Shown piece by piece: positions 25,786 through 34,972 of a stretch of 57,615 bases of DNA. Where the stretch lies: assembly GCA_009783085.1 (NCBI GenBank), contig WRHU01000009.1, positions 1 to 57,615 of the forward strand. Direction: 5' to 3'. Position 1 is the first letter of the stretch, and each line of letters begins with the position of its first letter. The notes under the pieces are model-generated. The model was given only the letters and a program-made list of their open reading frames with translations, was not told the DNA's origin and ran no database searches. Source of the DNA: Coriobacteriia bacterium. Lineage in GTDB: Bacteria; Actinomycetota; Coriobacteriia; Coriobacteriales; UBA8131. The position numbers were made by a program, and so were the translations under genes.

Positions 25786-26265
25786 ATGAAGAAAGCAATT
25801 ATAATTGTCATAGCAGTATGTCTTTTGTTATCGTTTGTTTGTTGTGATAATGTGAGAAAACCTTTTATCGACATACATAGGTTTCTTTGGTATCCAGCTG
25901 ATGAAAGATTTACAGATCCTTTTTGTCTTCAGCTTAACGAAAACTTCTATGTACTGCTTCTGTACGATAGGGAAGCTGAAAAAAAGTATCCTACTCTTAT
26001 AAAAGAAACGTTCGACGAAGAGGGCTATGCAGAGCACTACGAACACATTATTGCAAAAAATTTTGTGGCATTTGATGTCAAAAATGATATTTTGGTTTTG
26101 TGCGAAGAACTGGAAGACAAAACGCAGGTTTTTTGGTCTTTTAATCTAGAAACAGAGGAGCTCTTAGAACACAAAACATATAAAGATTTATGTGCAGATT
26201 TAGGTATAGAGGGTTTTGATTGGGAGCCTCTTTGGGCCGGAAATTTTGAGCTGATAGAAAACTAA
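25786..26265 (+). CDS. Small putative lipoprotein, unknown function
   Basis: A 159-residue protein with a lipoprotein-type signal (MKKAIIIVIAVCLLLSFVCC; candidate lipid Cys at 19 or 20). The mature part is acidic, with many Tyr, Phe and Glu residues and no recognised domain. The ribosome site AGGAAAG lies before the ATG. It is A/T-rich compared with the surrounding genes and belongs to the islet downstream of ychF. Confidence 0.65.
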   Translation: MKKAIIIVIAVCLLLSFVCCDNVRKPFIDIHRFLWYPADERFTDPFCLQLNENFYVLLLYDREAEKKYPTLIKETFDEEGYAEHYEHIIAKNFVAFDVKNDILVLCEELEDKTQVFWSFNLETEELLEHKTYKDLCADLGIEGFDWEPLWAGNFELIEN

Positions 26266-26463
26266 TACCGATAAGACTGCCCAAAGTTTGTGACGAACTG
26301 CACAGGTGAGTGATTAGTAAATTGCCATAGGATTACAAATTGCCACGTGGCACGCCACTCGCTATTGCATGATGGTAGAATAGAAACAGCGTTATGGGCG
26401 AACTTGCACGGTTTTGTAACCATAACGACAAGGCTTCCTATCAACAAAGGACTTCTAGATTTT

Positions 26464-27987
26464 ATGAAACGTATACAAAGCACGCATCGCTTTATTGCGA
26501 TAACCCTTTCAGCACTTTTTATTGCATCTGCGTTGAGCGGCTGTTCGATTTTAGACGAGCAGGCTCAAAAGCTTGCAAACAACGAGAGCGAAACCACAAA
26601 GCAGACCGCCGAGGAGCGAGAAACCCTTGTTTTGGAGGGTAAGGTAGGTCGCTACTTTGAAAACATCAAAGACGACCCTGCAAGCCTCAGTGTTTTTGTA
26701 AGTCATTTGCCCAAGGGCGGCGATGTGCGTGTGATGCCTGCAGAGTTTGTTGCGGCTTCAAAGCTGGTTGTCTCTGCCAAAGACGCAAAAAATGCTAACT
26801 CTAGCAGCGGAGCAAACACAGGGCTTGATGGGGCACCGCAAAATGCCGCAGAAACCACTGAGCCTGTTATCAAAAAGGGGGAGTATCGCACCCTCATTAC
26901 GCAGGCTATTACACAGCGTGTGACCTACCTTGAGATAGTTGCCAATGTTACTCCTGAGCTTATTAAGCAGCTCGATGCAACCAAAAGCCAGGTTACCAAA
27001 GACTACGAGCGCACCAGCTTCAACACAAACATCACGGTCAACTTTCTTGCTGCCGTAAGCACCGATTTGAACGTCACGGAGTTTTCGCAGGAGCTTGACG
27101 CTGCCTTTGCTCTCTATGAGCAATCAGAACGTGTTGTTGGCATTGTGGTGCTAGCTCCAACAACCAAAGAAGGTTTTGATAATTTTACGCTGCACATGGA
27201 CACGCTGGACACCTTTTATCGCTCCTTGGGCTGGGAGCCTCCCAAAGAAAAAGTAGAGATTCGTGCGGCTGACGCTGACGCCGAAAAGATTGACGCTGAT
27301 AACGCTGATGATAAGAAAACTGCCGAGAAATCCGACGACACCAAGGCTACCACTGAAGCTGACGCCAAGGCTACCTCCGAAACCGAGGAAACCGCCAAAA
27401 CCGAGGACGACGCCGAGGCTAACGAAGCTGAAGCTGAAACCGAGGAAGCCGAGGAGCAAAGCAAGTATCCTCCTCTTGCTATAAGCCTTGACGGACGCTT
27501 GTTTGCTCAGCAAGACGAGGTATATGTTTCCTATCATTTTGCTGCTGCGCTTGAGCAAGGTCATGCCTCTCGCATCGACTTTGGCACTCCGGTACTTTTT
27601 GAGCCAAATGCCTATAGCTTGCTCAGGCGTATGGCAAAAAGCAAGGTGGGTGTTTGTCTTGCGTCAAGCTCGGGGTCTGGCAATGCTACAAACCTTGACA
27701 CCTACCAGCTTTTTTCATCGGCAGGCATACCAGTTTCGTTCATTTCAAATCACCCAAACGGTGCGCAGCTCAACTGCAATGCAAGCTATCTTGAAATGGC
27801 GCAAAAGCACAATCTCAGCTACCGAGAGCTTAAGGCTCTTTCATACCATGCGCTCGATGTTGCCTTTTTGAGCAAAGACGAGCGTGCAAGGCTCTACGAG
27901 CTGCTCGACAAAGCTTTCGCAAGTTTTGAACAGGACGTGGCTTTGACTATTGACGATCTGGGTTTGCTCAAAAAGACGGCGCAATAA
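26464..27987 (+). CDS. Lipoprotein with degenerate adenosine-deaminase-like domain
   Basis: About 508 residues. The signal peptide ends in the lipobox LSGC. The body aligns by eye with adenosine/AMP deaminases. VFVSHLPKGGDVR matches the family's LHVHLDGSVR start, YRTLITQAITQRVTYLEI matches the D-G-V-x-Y-x-E-x-R strand, and GIPVSFISNHPNG matches the G-V-x-V-T-L-N-S-D-D-P motif. YLEMAQKHNLSYRELKALSYHALDVAFL matches the C-terminal helices. The metal-binding HxH has become VSH and the two catalytic Asp have become Asn-His, so it is probably not an active deaminase. A Glu/Ala/Lys/Thr-rich insert (about residues 265-335) splits the domain. The ATG at 26464 starts a proper lipoprotein signal. Confidence 0.65.
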   Translation: MKRIQSTHRFIAITLSALFIASALSGCSILDEQAQKLANNESETTKQTAEERETLVLEGKVGRYFENIKDDPASLSVFVSHLPKGGDVRVMPAEFVAASKLVVSAKDAKNANSSSGANTGLDGAPQNAAETTEPVIKKGEYRTLITQAITQRVTYLEIVANVTPELIKQLDATKSQVTKDYERTSFNTNITVNFLAAVSTDLNVTEFSQELDAAFALYEQSERVVGIVVLAPTTKEGFDNFTLHMDTLDTFYRSLGWEPPKEKVEIRAADADAEKIDADNADDKKTAEKSDDTKATTEADAKATSETEETAKTEDDAEANEAEAETEEAEEQSKYPPLAISLDGRLFAQQDEVYVSYHFAAALEQGHASRIDFGTPVLFEPNAYSLLRRMAKSKVGVCLASSSGSGNATNLDTYQLFSSAGIPVSFISNHPNGAQLNCNASYLEMAQKHNLSYRELKALSYHALDVAFLSKDERARLYELLDKAFASFEQDVALTIDDLGLLKKTAQ

Positions 27988-28136
27988 TAGTTCGCCAAAG
28001 AAGGTAGGCGGGCAGGCAAACGCCGGCTGGAGCAAATGAAAAATCAGCTCCGTGTAAAGGTCAAGGTGTGTATAATTGACGCAAGGAACTTTTGTGGCGG
28101 GATAAAAATAGGCTTACGAGGGTAAAGAGGTGCACT

Positions 28137-29234
28137 ATGGAAAACACGATTTTTATCGCAGGTTTGGGCGGCAGGATTTTCAACTGCACGCTGCGTGCTT
28201 TAGCCAATCAAGGAAAACTTGAGCAACTTAAGGCAGTAAGTGCGTCTGGCCCAAAAAATCTTACCGAAATTGCCGAGAAAATTGAGCACGACTCAACACA
28301 TGGGTTTTTCCCGCTTGACGTGTTTGCTCGTGAGGTACAAGAAGGCGAAAGCTTGGGCGAGGGGCACATTGGTTTTCTCGTTTTTGTAAACGAAGGCTCT
28401 GTTTTGGGCGATGCGCCCCGTGAGTATGAGCATACGGTTCCCGTTTTTGGCCAGCCCGACCCCACCAAACTCCCTCTTGGCGAGTTGGGCATTGACGTTG
28501 CCATTGATGCCACCGGGCGTTTTCTTACGCGAGAAAAGGCACAAGCCTTTTTGCAAGCAGGAGCAAAAAAGGTAGTGATGAGTGCGCCTGCCAAGGACGA
28601 CACACCGCTCGTTATCTATGGCATCAACGATGACACCGATACGGGTTACGATATAGTTTCGCGTGCCAGCTGTACTACCACGTGCGCTGCACCCATTGTA
28701 AAAGCGCTGGGCACTGCGTTTGGCATGCCCCGCACGATATTCCTCAACACCACGCATGCGGTTACTAATTCACAGCTTAGCCTTGATGGTAACAGCGCAA
28801 GTTTTGCCAATGGCTTTGGCTGCATGGACAACATTGTGGTTACAAGCACTGGTGCGACCAAGAGCCTGCAGCGTATGTTTCCAGAAATTGGGTATACCAC
28901 GGGCATTTCTTGCCGTGTTCCCGTAACGGACGGGTCGATTTGCTCGCTCGTTATGGAGTTTAATGAGCCAGCAGACGGCAATAAGATTTCTCGCGAGAGT
29001 GTTCTTAAAACGCTTGAGGATTTTGCCAAGTCGCACCCGCTTAATTTGCGCATAAGTCATAGGAAAACAATGATTTCGACCTATGTGGTGGGGCGTGCTA
29101 TCGGAAGCATTGTTGCGCCGGGACAAATTGAAGTTGCCGATAACACCGTACACGTGGTAGCTGGTTACGACAACGAGTATGGTTATTCGTACTTGCTGGC
29201 GCTTTCGGCGCTTACTTGTCCGCTGCCTGCATAA
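28137..29234 (+). CDS. gap: Glyceraldehyde-3-phosphate dehydrogenase
   Basis: A 365-residue type I GAPDH that oxidises glyceraldehyde-3-phosphate to 1,3-bisphosphoglycerate. The N-terminal Rossmann fold begins IFIAGLGGRIFNCTLRAL. The catalytic Cys lies in RASCTTTCAAPIVKAL (usual consensus ASCTTNCLAP). The catalytic His is in NTTHAVTNSQ, and YDNEYGYSYLLAL is the C-terminal motif. The protein is ~30 residues longer than most, mainly between residues 40 and 110. ATG 28137 is chosen over the upstream TTG because GAGG precedes it. Confidence 0.88.
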   Translation: MENTIFIAGLGGRIFNCTLRALANQGKLEQLKAVSASGPKNLTEIAEKIEHDSTHGFFPLDVFAREVQEGESLGEGHIGFLVFVNEGSVLGDAPREYEHTVPVFGQPDPTKLPLGELGIDVAIDATGRFLTREKAQAFLQAGAKKVVMSAPAKDDTPLVIYGINDDTDTGYDIVSRASCTTTCAAPIVKALGTAFGMPRTIFLNTTHAVTNSQLSLDGNSASFANGFGCMDNIVVTSTGATKSLQRMFPEIGYTTGISCRVPVTDGSICSLVMEFNEPADGNKISRESVLKTLEDFAKSHPLNLRISHRKTMISTYVVGRAIGSIVAPGQIEVADNTVHVVAGYDNEYGYSYLLALSALTCPLPA

Positions 29235-29452
29235 TATTGGCGGCAGAGCGCTGGTTGTATGATGTTATCTGGGTAGATTTTCCGCATAATGTTATCAGAA
29301 TGCTATCAGCATAGTTTTTTAGTATGAATTATGCAGGTTTGGCGAAAGCCCCTGTAAGGCGAGCGTGGATTTTACGTGCGCTTTACACTTCACCAAGCCT
29401 GCCCGTTTGCGTTACAATACATCAGTACAATTTTTGCCGTTTAAGGAGCTTG

Positions 29453-29758
29453 ATGTATTTAACCGAACATGATGTGCGTGGTATTGCAGCGTACACACGA
29501 ATAGAACTTGACGAGAGCGAGCTTGCAGCCTTGACCGTCGAGTTTAATGCCATAATCGAAAGCTTAAAACCCATTACCGAATACGACCTCGAAGGTGTTG
29601 AGCCTACCTTTCACCCTATAGCAGGTCTTTCAAATGTCATGCGAGAGGACACCGCTGAGCCCGTGATGTCGCGCGAGGTTGCTATGGAGCTTGCGCAAGA
29701 CGTACACGAGGGGCAGTATCGGGTCTTGCCTATTCTCGGTGAGGGTGGTGAGCAATGA
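29453..29758 (+). CDS. gatC: Aspartyl/glutamyl-tRNA amidotransferase subunit C
   Basis: A 101-residue GatC, the small stabilising subunit of the GatCAB complex that turns Glu-tRNA(Gln) and Asp-tRNA(Asn) into their amidated forms. MYLTEHDVRGIAAYTRIELDE and LEGVEPTFHP match the family. A strong AAGGAG site precedes ATG 29453. Its stop overlaps the gatA start (ATGA). Confidence 0.93.
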   Translation: MYLTEHDVRGIAAYTRIELDESELAALTVEFNAIIESLKPITEYDLEGVEPTFHPIAGLSNVMREDTAEPVMSREVAMELAQDVHEGQYRVLPILGEGGEQ

Positions 29759-31335
29759 TGACGAGCACACCTGCTGCAGCTGTTGCTCCCTCAGCAACAC
29801 TCACCGCAGCTTTGCCCTCATTTTCCATTGCGGATATTCGAGCAGGCTTAACTGCCGGTGATTTTTCTGCAAGCGAACTTGCTGAGGCTGCGCTTGCCGT
29901 TTGCACCGAGCGTGATGAAAGTATCCATGCCTTTCTTGAGGTAACGGACGGCTTGGCGCAAGAAACCGCAGCGGAACTGGATGCTTCCTTTGCTGCCGCA
30001 CGTGCTGCAAATGCCGAGCTACCCCTTTTAGCTGGCGTGCCCATCGCTTACAAAGACAATATGAACCTTGAGGGCACACGCACAAGTTGCGCTTCTCGTA
30101 TGCTTGAAAATTATATTTCGCCCTATACGGCTACCTGCATTGAGAAAACGCTTGATGCTGGCGCTTTGCCGCTGGGCAAGTTGAATATGGACGAGTTTGC
30201 CTTTGGCTCCTCGACCGAAACTTCTTATTTTGGCTGCACTTATAACCCCTGGGATTTAGGACGAGTTCCAGGTGGCTCAAGCGGAGGAAGTGCTGCTGCT
30301 GTTGCCGCAGGTCTTGCTACCGTAAGCCTTGGATCAGACACCGGTGGTTCTATTAGACAGCCCGCCGCCTTTTGTGGCGTGGTGGGCTTTAAGCCTACCT
30401 ACGGCGTAGTTTCTCGCTATGGCGTGGTTGGTTTTGGTTCCTCGCTTGATCAAGTTGGCCCTCTGGGGCGCAGTGTTGCCGACGTGGCAACAACACTTGA
30501 TGCAATGGTGGGGCGTGATGTGCGGGACTGCACCTCGCAGGACTGCAAGCCTAACTTCGCAGCTGCTGCCCAGCTTGGTCGTACGCAGGGCATTGCGGGC
30601 AAACGTGTGGGCATTGTGCCTTCGTATATGGACGCTGCAGGTGTTTCGAGCGAGGTGGCTTCAGCGCTCAAAGCAGCCCTTACCAAACTGGAGGGCTTGG
30701 GTGCGCAGATTGTTGAGGTTGAGCTGCCTAACGCCAAGGCTGCTTTGAGCGCTTACTACGTTATTGGCCCGTGCGAGGCGTTTTCTAACCTGAGCCGTTT
30801 TGACGGCATACGCTATGGTTATCGTGCTTCTGATTGTCGTAATCTTGAGGAGCAATACGAGAAAAGCCGCACGCAAGGTTTTGGTGCAGAAACACGCCGC
30901 CGCATTATGCTCGGGAGCTATTTGCTCTCAAGTGGCGTGTATGAAACCTATTATTATCCTGCGCAACAGGTACGCACGCTCATTACACAGGACTATCAGT
31001 GTGCCTTTGAGCAGGTTGATGTTTTGCTTACACCAACTAGTCCTCGTACAGCGTTTAAGCTTGGCGAAATCGCCGACCCAACCAGCATGTACCTCTCGGA
31101 CATCTTTACTATTCCCATCAACATTGCAGGTAATGGCGGCATGAACCTGCCCGTTGGCTTGGGAGAAACAAGCGGTTTGCCCGTGGGCGTACAAATCATT
31201 GGGCCGCAGTTTAAGGACGAGAATATTTTTGAAGTGGCCAGTGCTCTTGAGGCCTGCTACGCAGATATAGAGCGCTTGGCACCGTGGACGCCGGTGGCAG
31301 ATGACTCGTCAAGCAGTGGGGGAGGTGCACAGTGA
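29755..31335 (+). CDS. gatA: Aspartyl/glutamyl-tRNA amidotransferase subunit A
   Basis: A 526-residue amidase-signature enzyme that releases ammonia from glutamine. The catalytic triad parts are visible: Lys in GVPIAYKDNM, and the Ser residues in PGGSSGGSAAAVAAG and GSDTGGSIRQPAAFCG. The N-terminus carries an extra Ala/Thr/Pro-rich stretch. It overlaps gatC by four bases at the start and gatB by four at the end (GTGA), so the three are translated in step. Confidence 0.95.
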   Translation: MMTSTPAAAVAPSATLTAALPSFSIADIRAGLTAGDFSASELAEAALAVCTERDESIHAFLEVTDGLAQETAAELDASFAAARAANAELPLLAGVPIAYKDNMNLEGTRTSCASRMLENYISPYTATCIEKTLDAGALPLGKLNMDEFAFGSSTETSYFGCTYNPWDLGRVPGGSSGGSAAAVAAGLATVSLGSDTGGSIRQPAAFCGVVGFKPTYGVVSRYGVVGFGSSLDQVGPLGRSVADVATTLDAMVGRDVRDCTSQDCKPNFAAAAQLGRTQGIAGKRVGIVPSYMDAAGVSSEVASALKAALTKLEGLGAQIVEVELPNAKAALSAYYVIGPCEAFSNLSRFDGIRYGYRASDCRNLEEQYEKSRTQGFGAETRRRIMLGSYLLSSGVYETYYYPAQQVRTLITQDYQCAFEQVDVLLTPTSPRTAFKLGEIADPTSMYLSDIFTIPINIAGNGGMNLPVGLGETSGLPVGVQIIGPQFKDENIFEVASALEACYADIERLAPWTPVADDSSSSGGGAQ

Positions 31336-32927
31336 AAGACCTCCAAACCGTACTGCGGAGCTGGGAGGCTGTTATTGGCCTTGAGGTTCATACTGAGCTC
31401 ACCACGCTCAACACCAAGATGTTTTGTGGCTGCCCTATCACCTTTGGTGCAGAGCCCAACACGCATATTTGCCCCGTTTGCTTAGGCATGCCCGGTGCCT
31501 TGCCGGTGCCCAATAAAGCTGCCATCGAAGACATTGTTTTGGCGGGGCTTGCCACCAACTGTGATATTGAGCAGCGCACGATGTTTTATCGTAAAAATTA
31601 TTTTTACCCTGACATGAGCCAGAACTTCCAAACCACTCAAGGCCCCGTTGCGTTTTGTATGCGTGGCGGCATTGACCTTGAGGTTACGGGGCCTGCCTCG
31701 CGCGAGCGCACTGAGCTGGAAGGTACCAGCGAGCTGCCAGAAAGCTATGCAGCCGAGGGCTATCTTACGCACATACGCATTACTCGTATTCACATGGAGG
31801 AGGATGCGGGCAAGCTTGTTCACATTGGTGGCATTGACGGTCGCATAACGGGCTCTGACTACTCGCTTGTTGACTACAACCGAGTGGGCACGCCGCTTAT
31901 TGAGCTTGTTACCGAGCCCGATTTGCGTACGCCCGAGGAAGCTCGACTCTTTTTACAAAAACTGCGCCAGATTTATCTTACGCTGGGCATTAGTGATTGT
32001 TCTATGGAGGAGGGCTCGCTTCGTTGCGACGGAAACGTGAGTCTGCGCAAGCGCGGAGAAACCGCATTTGGCACCAAGACCGAGCTCAAAAACATGAACT
32101 CCTTTAAGAACTTGCATGACGGTCTTGCTTACGAGATTTGTCGTCAAGCAGAAGTGTTGGAGCAAGGTGGCACTATTTTGCAAGAAACCCGTCACTGGGA
32201 GCCTGCCGCCAAGCTCACTACGCCTATGCGCCTTAAAGAAACCGCCGAGGACTATCGGTATTTCCCCGAGCCCAATCTGGCTCCGTATAACTTAAGCGAT
32301 GAGTTTGTTGAGGCAGTACGCGCCCGACTTCCAGAGTTGCCTGATCAAAAACGCACCCGCCTTATGGAAAACTTTGCGCTGCCCTATGTTGATGCAACAG
32401 CACTTGCCGGAGATGCAGAGCTCGCGGAGTTTTTTGATGCGGCGATGGCAAGCGCACAAACAGAGAACGCAGCGTTGGCAAAACCCGTTGCCAACAAAGA
32501 CCTGGCAAAACCCGTTGCCAACCTCCTCATAAATGACGTATCGGCGTATCTTAACGCCAACAATACGAGCCTCAACCAAACAAAGCTTAAGCCAGAGCAT
32601 CTGGTAGAGCTTGCAAACCTTGTGGCGCAAGATGCTATCTCGTCAAAGCAGGGCAAAGAGGTTTTTGCTCGTGTGCTTGAAACGGGCAGCGCTCCGCAAG
32701 AAATTGTTAAACAAGAGGGAATGGAACAGGTAAGCGATACGGGTGCCCTTGAGGAAATAGCGCAAGGCATTCTCAAACAATTCCCCGACAAAGTTGCCGA
32801 ATATCAAGGCGGCAAAACAGGGCTCATAGGATTTTTTGTGGGACAGGCCATGCAGGCAACCAAAGGACAGGGCAATCCCAAGCTCATAAATGAAACCTTT
32901 GTGCGCCTGTTGGATGTAAAAGACTAA
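31332..32927 (+). CDS. gatB: Aspartyl/glutamyl-tRNA amidotransferase subunit B
   Basis: A 531-residue GatB, the kinase/amidotransferase subunit that activates the tRNA-bound Glu or Asp. VIGLEVHTELTT, CPVCLGMPGALP and the GSDYSLVDYNRVGTPLIE region are diagnostic; the C-terminal YqeY-like domain is present. A nine-residue duplication (LAKPVANKD then LAKPVANLL, DNA at 32476-32522) and nearby Ala-rich sequence make it longer than usual (about 475-490). GTG start overlaps the gatA stop. Confidence 0.95.
   Translation: MKDLQTVLRSWEAVIGLEVHTELTTLNTKMFCGCPITFGAEPNTHICPVCLGMPGALPVPNKAAIEDIVLAGLATNCDIEQRTMFYRKNYFYPDMSQNFQTTQGPVAFCMRGGIDLEVTGPASRERTELEGTSELPESYAAEGYLTHIRITRIHMEEDAGKLVHIGGIDGRITGSDYSLVDYNRVGTPLIELVTEPDLRTPEEARLFLQKLRQIYLTLGISDCSMEEGSLRCDGNVSLRKRGETAFGTKTELKNMNSFKNLHDGLAYEICRQAEVLEQGGTILQETRHWEPAAKLTTPMRLKETAEDYRYFPEPNLAPYNLSDEFVEAVRARLPELPDQKRTRLMENFALPYVDATALAGDAELAEFFDAAMASAQTENAALAKPVANKDLAKPVANLLINDVSAYLNANNTSLNQTKLKPEHLVELANLVAQDAISSKQGKEVFARVLETGSAPQEIVKQEGMEQVSDTGALEEIAQGILKQFPDKVAEYQGGKTGLIGFFVGQAMQATKGQGNPKLINETFVRLLDVKD
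32476..32522. repeat. 27-bp-spaced direct repeat within gatB
   Basis: TGGCAAAACCCGTTGCCAAC occurs at 32476-32495 and 32503-32522, an offset of 27 bp (nine codons). Each unit also carries the inverted pair TTGGCAA/TTGCCAA. It adds residues to GatB without breaking the frame. Confidence 0.8.
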
Positions 32928-32950
32928 CAGGTAGGGACGAGAGGAACGCT

Positions 32951-33982
32951 ATGAGCATTTTTATCCTTGTTCTTGTTGTTATTGCAGCTCTTGCTTTTGA
33001 GTTTATCAACGGATTTCATGATACTGCCAACTCAATAGCAACAACGGTTTACACCAAAGCGTTGCCCGTTGCTGGAGCTATTGCGCTTGCGGCTGGCATG
33101 AACTTTTTAGGTGCATTTGTAAGCGAGGGCGTAGCCAAAACTATCTCGCAAGGTCTTGTTGAAGACGCACTTACCGACTGGGTAATATTGGCAGCGCTGT
33201 TGGGGGCTATAACATGGAACCTCTTTACCTGGTGGAAAGGTATTCCAAGCTCATCGTCCCATGCGCTTATTGGTGGCTTGCTTGGTGCTGCCATTGCCTA
33301 TGCAATGGGTGTCAACGGTATCATTTGGAGCGGTGTGCTACAAAAGGTCATTATCCCTATGTTTACCTCGCCGTTCATTGGCTTTTTTATGGCGTTTTTT
33401 GTTATGAAGCTCATCTACAAACTTTTTGCACGCGTCAACAAGCGTAAGGCAGGGCGCGTGTTCTCCCGCCTTCAAATACTGTCTGCCGCTGCTGTTGCTT
33501 TTGCCCACGGTACTAATGATGCGCAAAAGACCATGGGCATCATTACGCTTGCTTTGGTGAGCGCTGGTATGGGAGCGGCTGCTGGTGTTGGCGTAGATGG
33601 AGGCATTCCTTTTTGGGTCAAAGTAATTTGCGCTGTAACTATGGCAGCGGGTACCTCGGTAGGTGGCTGGCGTATTATGCGCACAATGGGGCATGGTGTT
33701 ACCAAGCTTGACTCAGTAACAGGTTTTGCCGCTGAGACCTCATCTGCCACGGTTATTCAAATTATGACTGCCCTACACGCTCCCATTAGCACTACTCATG
33801 CAATTACCACCTCTGTTATGGGTGTTGGAAGTGCCAAACGCCTCTCGGCAGTTAAGTGGAGCAAGGCAAGGGACATTGTATTAACGTGGGTTATTACCTT
33901 CCCCTCAGCGATGCTTCTTGGAGCAGTATTTGTGTTTATTCTTCGTTTTGTTTTGTCGCTGTTTGGCGCAACATACGAATAA
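32951..33982 (+). CDS. pit: Inorganic phosphate transporter, Pit family
   Basis: A 343-residue PiT permease, which imports phosphate as a metal-phosphate complex driven by an ion gradient. The two family signatures are seen: FEFINGFHDTANSIATTVYT near the N-terminus and VAFAHGTNDAQKTMGII in the second half. About ten membrane helices are visible. GAGGAACGCT precedes the ATG. The DUF47 gene that usually accompanies Pit follows 69 bp downstream. Confidence 0.94.
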   Translation: MSIFILVLVVIAALAFEFINGFHDTANSIATTVYTKALPVAGAIALAAGMNFLGAFVSEGVAKTISQGLVEDALTDWVILAALLGAITWNLFTWWKGIPSSSSHALIGGLLGAAIAYAMGVNGIIWSGVLQKVIIPMFTSPFIGFFMAFFVMKLIYKLFARVNKRKAGRVFSRLQILSAAAVAFAHGTNDAQKTMGIITLALVSAGMGAAAGVGVDGGIPFWVKVICAVTMAAGTSVGGWRIMRTMGHGVTKLDSVTGFAAETSSATVIQIMTALHAPISTTHAITTSVMGVGSAKRLSAVKWSKARDIVLTWVITFPSAMLLGAVFVFILRFVLSLFGATYE

Positions 33983-34051
33983 GAAGTTTGATATTTGGGT
34001 GTTTGGACAGGATCTTACCGTAAGAGTTCAACTTGTTTGAGGAGGAAAGTT

Positions 34052-34678
34052 ATGGCACGGGAGAAGTTTGATTATTTTGAGGCACTGGAGCAGCAGGGCA
34101 GGTTTGCGCGCGACGTTGCGCATATGCTTGTTGAGATTCTAACTAACTTTGATCCTGATACGCTGCTTGAAATGGGAGAGGCTGCACATGAAATTGAGAA
34201 TGCGGCTGACCAAAAAAATCACGAGATTTTTACGCACGTTGCCACGGAGTTTTTGACTCCGCTTGAGCGCGAGGACATTGTTGAGATAGCGCACAGCCTT
34301 GATGATATTGTTGACTACGTTGATGACGTTGTTCAGCAGTTGTACATGTATGACATTAAGGAACTGCATGTTCACGCAGTTGCCTTTGCCGAGCTTATTG
34401 AAAAAGCGGCAATTGCTCTTGTGGGGGCACTTAAGGAGTTTCGTAATTTTAGAAAAGCAAAGCTCTCTCTTGAGAGCAGCATTATTGAGGTCAATAATCT
34501 TGAGGAAGAAGCCGACAAGCTCTACTTTGATTCTATTCGCGACCTTTATACCAATCACACTGATGATCCCGTTTATATCATGGCATGGAGCAACGTCTTT
34601 TTGCGCATGGAGCGCTGCATTGACTCCTGTGAAAATGCCGTTGATATGATGGGAACCATAACGCTTAAGAATAGCTAG
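34052..34678 (+). CDS. DUF47 family PhoU-like phosphate transport accessory protein
   Basis: A 208-residue, all-helical protein (start MAREKFDYFEALEQQGRFARD). It matches the DUF47/TIGR00153 group related to PhoU and commonly encoded beside Pit transporters. HEIFTHVATEFLTPLEREDI and DDIVDYVDDVVQQLYMY are typical helices with acidic metal-binding clusters. ATG 34052 is preceded by GAGGAGGAAAG. It likely modulates Pit activity. Confidence 0.9.
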   Translation: MAREKFDYFEALEQQGRFARDVAHMLVEILTNFDPDTLLEMGEAAHEIENAADQKNHEIFTHVATEFLTPLEREDIVEIAHSLDDIVDYVDDVVQQLYMYDIKELHVHAVAFAELIEKAAIALVGALKEFRNFRKAKLSLESSIIEVNNLEEEADKLYFDSIRDLYTNHTDDPVYIMAWSNVFLRMERCIDSCENAVDMMGTITLKNS

Positions 34679-34697
34679 GTTGGGATAGCCGGAAGGC

Positions 34698-34781
34698 CTG
34701 GCTTCGATTCCTGCACATATAGCACTACACGGATCTGCTCTGAGAGCAAACCCGTGTAGTGGAGCTGATGACAGGAATCGA
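34698..34781 (-). repeat. 84-bp direct repeat, distal copy (tRNA-Thr 3' end plus downstream hairpin)
   Basis: Identical to 34889-34972 at an offset of 191 bp. On the minus strand it starts in the tRNA-Thr T-loop and runs through the acceptor 3' strand and CCA (34760-34781). It continues through a hairpin with a 10-bp stem (CACTACACGG paired with its complement around a TGCTCTGAGAGCA inner stem) and ends in the reverse complement of the T-arm followed by AGCCAG. The tRNA 5' half is missing, so this copy is not a tRNA gene. Confidence 0.9.
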
Positions 34782-34888
34782 CGCAATTTTGAAGCCCACA
34801 AAATTGCACGTCCTTGTTCGCCTTGCTCACTTCGGACCCTCGGCTACAAACGTGCCACTGGCACGTTTGCTTACGCCTCGCCCCATGT
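34782..34888 (-). mobile_element. 107-bp tRNA-linked repeat element, copy 1
   Basis: About 90% identical (96 of 107) to 47346-47452 on the plus strand. In the tRNA sense it holds a 21-bp palindrome centred on one base (AAACGTGCCAGTGGCACGTTT is the core; arms of ten) and ends in the hairpin GCAATTTTG-N7-CAAAATTGC. No gene fits inside. It sits between two copies of the 3' end of tRNA-Thr. The repeat status is certain; calling it mobile is an inference from two sites next to different tRNA genes. Confidence 0.7.
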
Positions 34889-34972
34889 CTGGCTTCGATT
34901 CCTGCACATATAGCACTACACGGATCTGCTCTGAGAGCAAACCCGTGTAGTGGAGCTGATGACAGGAATCGA
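34889..34972 (-). repeat. 84-bp direct repeat, proximal copy overlapping the 3' part of tRNA-Thr
   Basis: The copy joined to the complete tRNA-Thr gene. Bases 34963-34973 are the tRNA T-arm and 34894-34904 are its exact inverted copy (TTCGATTCCTG on the plus strand), so the repeat is bounded by inverted T-arm sequences. Confidence 0.9.
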
